A DNA stretch of 64,000 bases, from positions 3,785,501-3,849,500 of the forward strand of contig JAILWY010000004.1 in assembly GCA_022113835.1 (NCBI GenBank), written 5' to 3'. The DNA comes from Atopsyche davidsoni (Eukaryota > Arthropoda > Insecta > Trichoptera > Hydrobiosidae). The notes below the pieces were generated by a model. It was not told the origin of the DNA, did not search any database, and worked only from the letters and a program-made list of their open reading frames with translations. The translations under genes and the position numbers were made by a program. Below are positions 61,590-64,000 of this stretch, piece by piece (positions within the stretch are counted from its first letter, which is position 1; the number at the start of each line of letters is the position of its first letter).

Positions 61590-64000
61590 TATACTGAACA
61601 CAATGCTTTGACGGCAAATACAGCAGTGTTATTTAAATACGCATATAATTGAAGTAATATTTAAAAATTGTTAGAGCTTCTGATAAGTGTAATTTGCTCA
61701 TGAAAAAGAGGGGCATTGAAAGGTGGAAACTTTTGTGGCTGAAAGTCGAGAGTATAATCGAGTCAGTAAGATTGGTTCAGGACAAACATATTTTCAGTAA
61801 AATATTCACATACCTCATATGAGGATAGGCAGATGCAAAAATAGTTATAAACCGATTTACACATGAAATATCGTGTTATATCCAACTGACCACGTGACCC
61901 TGAGTAAAAATTCATTTTTTTTAAATGCAATATTTAAAGTCATATTAGCTCGCAAGAATTCTAAAAATAATTTATAAACAAATAGGCATGTCGCCATTTA
62001 AGGAGTTTCAAGAACTATTGGCTAGCGATTCTTATTAATAAAAATTATACGATGTCGGAATTATTGCTCATTGCGGTTGATTGCGCATACAATCCCCGGG
62101 TAGTCGATTTGAATATATTTTAAATACCAAAGAGATACATTTATACTAAAGTAATTATATTGTATTGCAAAAATAAAATAAAATGTGTTATTTTAAAATG
62201 AAACTATTTTTTTTATAATAAATATTTTGTATATATATAATAATGATTGCAGCTGAATTGTGTTTGTTAGAGGTAAGCCGGAAAAAATATCTATGATGAT
62301 AATTTACTATTTAGGGATATGCTTAGAATACGGTATGTGGTTGTTTCCTGGTCGTGGGGTTATGGGGCTTACAAGATGTGGCTTAAGTGATAATGTACAT
62401 GGATTTCTCTATTTTCGTTATTGAGTTTGTGAGTAGAAGAGCAAGTTAAATAAATAAGTTAAGGCTAAAAAACGCGGAGGGTAAAAATTTAAACAGAACA
62501 ATGGGGGTTAATTGAGTGTTTTTTTCAGGAGGCAAGCCAGGTATTTGTGTGTATTTTGTCAGCTTTTACCTGACACATGTGATCATTTAATAATTTCACA
62601 CATTCCCGTTGGTGTTGGTTGATGTCGGTTTACGGTGGTCCCCGCTATTCGATCTGCTTTGTTTTGTGAGGTCTTTTGTTCCATTCTGACACGCGATGGT
62701 TCCCATCAGCACACACGAGTAACAACTCCGTTGTTTTAATTGGTTTACTTCGGGCAGCAAATTTGACAGAGCTGCTTTACTAAACAAGCAATTCCCGCAT
62801 GGAATAACAATGAAACTAATGGTCAAAACTTTTGGAATATATATTGAGTAATGCTAGAAATACTTTAAATAAACATCATGGAGTTTTAAACAAACATTCG
62901 TAGTGCTGTAAATTGTCTTATCAGTTAATTTGATTGATAGGTTTTTGTTCATATTCGTGTATATATTTTTAATAGCAATTAAATTTACATGAAAATATAT
63001 TAAAAGTTTCATAATTTCATAAACCTAACGAAGTTAATACGAAAAGCTTTTTTTAGATCTTTAAGGAGGGTTGAATGAACATGAAAATGATATCGTTTAT
63101 TTTTTTTTCTTCTTGGAAATCTTTGTCGTTAGTAGAATGTTAATGGCGCATTTTTTCTGTCTGAATTATTGTATTTTTAAAAAAGTATATTTATTCATTA
63201 TTTACAAGCTTCTAATGTTTTGAACCCCTTGAAATATTATTGCTTATTTTGGATCCAAGAAAATATAGAAGGTTAAGAAAATAGCAGAAAGTGCAAATAG
63301 TGAATTTGTACTTTTTCTAAGCCTGCCAAGAATAACAATACACATTTTGATTCTGTAAGCAACAATACAATAGTGATTCATTTAGCAAAATTCTAAAATA
63401 AATGATAAAATTTATCATTAGATATATTTACAAGGAATTATTTTATTAAAACAACAAAAAAATATTTTTGCCCGGAAGTGAAAATGTCTCTTCAGATTTG
63501 CAAAAACGTATTTTTGTAAAAAAAATGGAGTGTTTTCAGTATTTATCTTTGCTATCAAAAAGTTTTGATATACACTCGGAATCGGTAAAATTAATTATTT
63601 ATGAGGAATTAGCAATGTCACAGCAGATATATTTTTACACAGAGAATTTATTTATTTCGTACTGATAAATAAACATTTTTCTGCAAAAATAATGCAAGGT
63701 TCTTTACAAATTATTGCTTGGCTTTTATAAATCTCAACAAACAATGCTTGAAGAATTTATGTTTATTAACATAAAGCTGTGGAGACAAGGTTTTTGTTTG
63801 TTTCAGAAAAATATTAAGTATAATTTTCAGAAACATCTCGAAGATTTACGTAAAATCGTATTGTTGAAAATTTAAACAGGTTAGGAAGCAGGTTAATTTT
63901 TGTATTTATTTTGATAATCAAAGAAACAATAAAATTGAATTTGTCTTAATATTTAACTGGAACCGTGAAAATTATCATGTCGGATTAATTTTTTGAAAAG
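61590..64000. other. AT-rich sequence to the window end, no gene seen
   Basis: Open frames at 62596-62826 (minus) and 63468-63665 (plus) have no recognisable content. A mixed-composition stretch lies at about 62600-62800. I see no repeat or RNA structure. Confidence 0.4.

Overview
This is an AT-rich stretch of animal nuclear DNA, almost certainly insect. The reasons are a complete intron-split SLC6 transporter of the insect nutrient amino acid transporter type, GT-AG introns throughout, remnants of mariner and hAT transposons, tRNA-derived repeats and a short insect-telomere-type (AGGTT)n tract. There is no bacterial organisation. Apart from the transporter I found no full-length protein-coding gene.

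Layout. Positions 1137-7379 (minus strand) hold the coding part of one transporter gene: 12 coding exons that join in frame into 626 codons plus a stop, with a 12-bp first coding exon. The 5' UTR is split, so the promoter lies further right, possibly near 9.5-9.8 kb. From about 10 to 50 kb lies a gene desert of AT-rich sequence. It is dotted with short, less AT-rich islands that could be regulatory elements, and with mobile-element debris: a hAT-type MITE at 9998-10538 with a perfect 8-bp target duplication, a decayed mariner-type element at 30311-30860, at least five copies of a fold-back repeat flanked by 9-12 bp direct repeats, two long hairpins (17.15 and 45.9 kb), and a pair of 400-bp inverted repeats at 22.9 and 25.3 kb. 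A tRNA-Thr(UGU)-like cloverleaf lies at 19766-19838.

At 49.9-51.9 kb there is a 2-kb tandem array of units of roughly 205 bp that carry inverted-repeat stems. Eight clear units are organised as a four-unit block repeated twice, a higher-order repeat. The array directly abuts a very GC-rich block (about 51925-52244) that ends in a strong splice donor and looks like the non-coding first exon and promoter of a plus-strand gene whose body lies beyond the window. The remaining 11.7 kb would be its first intron, with a possible small exon or alternative first exon ending at 61466.

The best candidates for something undescribed are the higher-order structured array next to the promoter-like block and the fold-back repeat family. 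Both are read directly from the sequence; what they do is not.
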